A stretch of DNA of 23,321 nucleotides. It comes from JBCCFX01 sp039029515 (GTDB taxonomy: Bacteria > Planctomycetota > Phycisphaerae > Phycisphaerales > SM1A02). Every line of letters begins with the position of its first letter. Positions within the stretch are counted from its first letter, which is position 1. The DNA lies in contig JBCCFX010000040.1 in assembly GCA_039029515.1 (NCBI GenBank), positions 1-23,321 on the forward strand, written 5' to 3'. Position numbers and translations under genes: made by a program. Positions 22,656 to 23,321 of the stretch are shown here, piece after piece. The notes under the pieces are model-generated. The model was not told where the DNA came from and made no database searches. It saw only the letters and a list, made by a program, of their open reading frames with translations.

Positions 22656-22678
22656 AGCGTCTCGGGAGGACGCTTTTT
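22656..22678 (+). terminator. Terminator-like hairpin before the 79-aa gene
   Basis: A 6-bp stem AGCGTC / GACGCT with a 7-nt loop and a T5 run at 22674-22678. It would end transcription of the 126-aa gene, or attenuate entry into the next gene, whose ATG lies 15 nt after the T-run. Confidence 0.5.
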
Positions 22679-22692
22679 CATAGGGGTGGTCA

Positions 22693-22932
22693 ATGCGGCA
22701 CAACAGATCAATCGCCGGCACGACGAATGAGGATCGGATCGCTAATGCCATTTCCGAGCTTCGAGCCAGGCGGTGCATTGCGATAGTTGATGCCTACCAC
22801 GACCTAGTGCGCGATACATGCATGCAACCGTCTGATGCGTGGCGATACTTCCCTCGTGCGACCAGGACTGTTCGATCGCTTCAATTGGCAGCATTGCTTG
22901 CGCGCCGCGAGTACGTGCGTGAGGCTGCGTGA
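22693..22932 (+). CDS. Hypothetical basic protein, 79 aa
   Basis: A helical, Arg-rich protein (EDRIANAISELRARRCIAIVDAYHDLVRD, SLQLAALLARREYVREAA) of no recognised family. AGGGGTGG lies just before ATG 22693. It is followed after 10 nt by the WYL-like gene, probably on the same transcript. A DNA-binding or accessory phage role is possible, but nothing specific is visible. Confidence 0.6.
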   Translation: MRHNRSIAGTTNEDRIANAISELRARRCIAIVDAYHDLVRDTCMQPSDAWRYFPRATRTVRSLQLAALLARREYVREAA

Positions 22933-22942
22933 AAGAACCACG

Positions 22943-23321
22943 ATGCGTGACCCCCAAGAAGTCCTTCGAGAGCTGTACCTGAATACCGAACGCGGCGTCC
23001 TATCACGAATCTGGTACGACAAAGAGCTCAATGAAGACGCTTCCGTTCGCATCATCGAGCCAAAGCGAATGGTCGAAGGGCGAAATGGACCGCTGGTTCG
23101 GGCATATCAGCGCGAACCAAAGCGAGGCGTCCGACATTTCATGGTGCATCGGATCGTTCGCGTTTCACCTGTTCAATCTGATTACGATCTGAAGGGCAAC
23201 AACTTCTGCTCAGGCGAGGTTGTCATCCTCGCGAGCATTCCACGCCTGATCAATGAAGATCCGAAGTACGATCAAGGGTTCACCGAATATGTTCGCGCCG
23301 TCGAGTCCACAATCATCGACC
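22943..23321 (+). CDS. WYL-like domain protein, cut by right edge
   Basis: At least 126 residues from ATG 22943 to the window end without a stop. LSRIWYDKE, VRIIEPKRMVEGRNGPLVRAYQREPKRGVRHFMVHRIVRVSPV fits the WYL pattern (short strands, IEP, then R-x-F-x-x-x-RI), a ligand-sensing domain common in regulators of phage-defence and DNA-damage systems. The usual N-terminal HTH is absent from the visible part, so it may be a stand-alone WYL protein or carry another domain downstream. AAAGA is a weak Shine-Dalgarno. Confidence 0.6.
   Translation, partial: MRDPQEVLRELYLNTERGVLSRIWYDKELNEDASVRIIEPKRMVEGRNGPLVRAYQREPKRGVRHFMVHRIVRVSPVQSDYDLKGNNFCSGEVVILASIPRLINEDPKYDQGFTEYVRAVESTIID

Noticed and set aside
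22629..22662. Short direct repeat CCCAGCGTC near the 22656 hairpin
   Set aside because: Nine bases in GC-rich DNA; likely chance.

Overview
The window looks like a GC-rich chromosomal segment from a planctomycete-like bacterium. The class Phycisphaerae is my best guess, from the divergent EF-G-like GTPase, the Cys-rich zinc-ribbon membrane proteins (CPRCGYAL...CAECG) and the general gene style. This placement is inference, not proof. No rRNA, tRNA or CRISPR array was recognised.

Layout. (1) 1-5.6 kb is housekeeping: an EF-G-like translational GTPase running off the left edge (minus strand, with no ordinary start codon visible), divergent from trmL and a small membrane protein, then htpX and glyA on the minus strand. 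(2) 5.6-6.4 kb is a compact REP/RAYT unit: an IS200-like Y1 transposase between inverted copies of a GC-rich palindrome, with a 22-bp direct repeat outside them. (3) 6.4-8.4 kb holds two tandem zinc-ribbon/multi-TM paralogues that share a nearly identical 152-bp block. (4) 8.5-12 kb has, on the plus strand, a secreted endonuclease/exonuclease/phosphatase-family protein, an O6-alkylguanine-DNA alkyltransferase and UDP-glucose 6-dehydrogenase. (5) 12.06-17.9 kb is an ebo metabolite cluster in the order eboD, small ORF, eboB, eboE, eboC, eboF. Most genes overlap by 4-8 nt, so it reads as one operon. (6) 17.9-19.5 kb is a convergent HD-GYP c-di-GMP phosphodiesterase whose extracytoplasmic sensor carries three Met/Lys-rich repeats.

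(7) 19.75-23.3 kb changes character: small, mostly unrecognised, overlapping genes in two divergent sets, as in a phage or integrated element. The minus set is an uncertain ORF, a 95-aa protein, a 31-aa membrane peptide, a PD-(D/E)XK nuclease-like protein, a CsrA homologue whose start lies inside the nuclease gene, and a small protein with a NUMOD1-like stretch. The plus set is three small proteins and a WYL-like protein cut by the right edge. Between the sets lies a region rich in hairpins and palindromes.

How it fits together. The ebo genes encode a putative prenyl/sugar-type metabolite pathway: a dehydroquinate-synthase-like cyclase, a UbiA prenyltransferase, a TIM-barrel protein, a TatD-like hydrolase and a phosphodiesterase. 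Its product is unknown here; in cyanobacteria the homologous cluster serves export of a scytonemin precursor. Adjacent ugd could supply UDP-glucuronate, but the 98-nt gap leaves that link open. The most novel-looking part is the csrA/nuclease/micropeptide operon in the phage-like segment.
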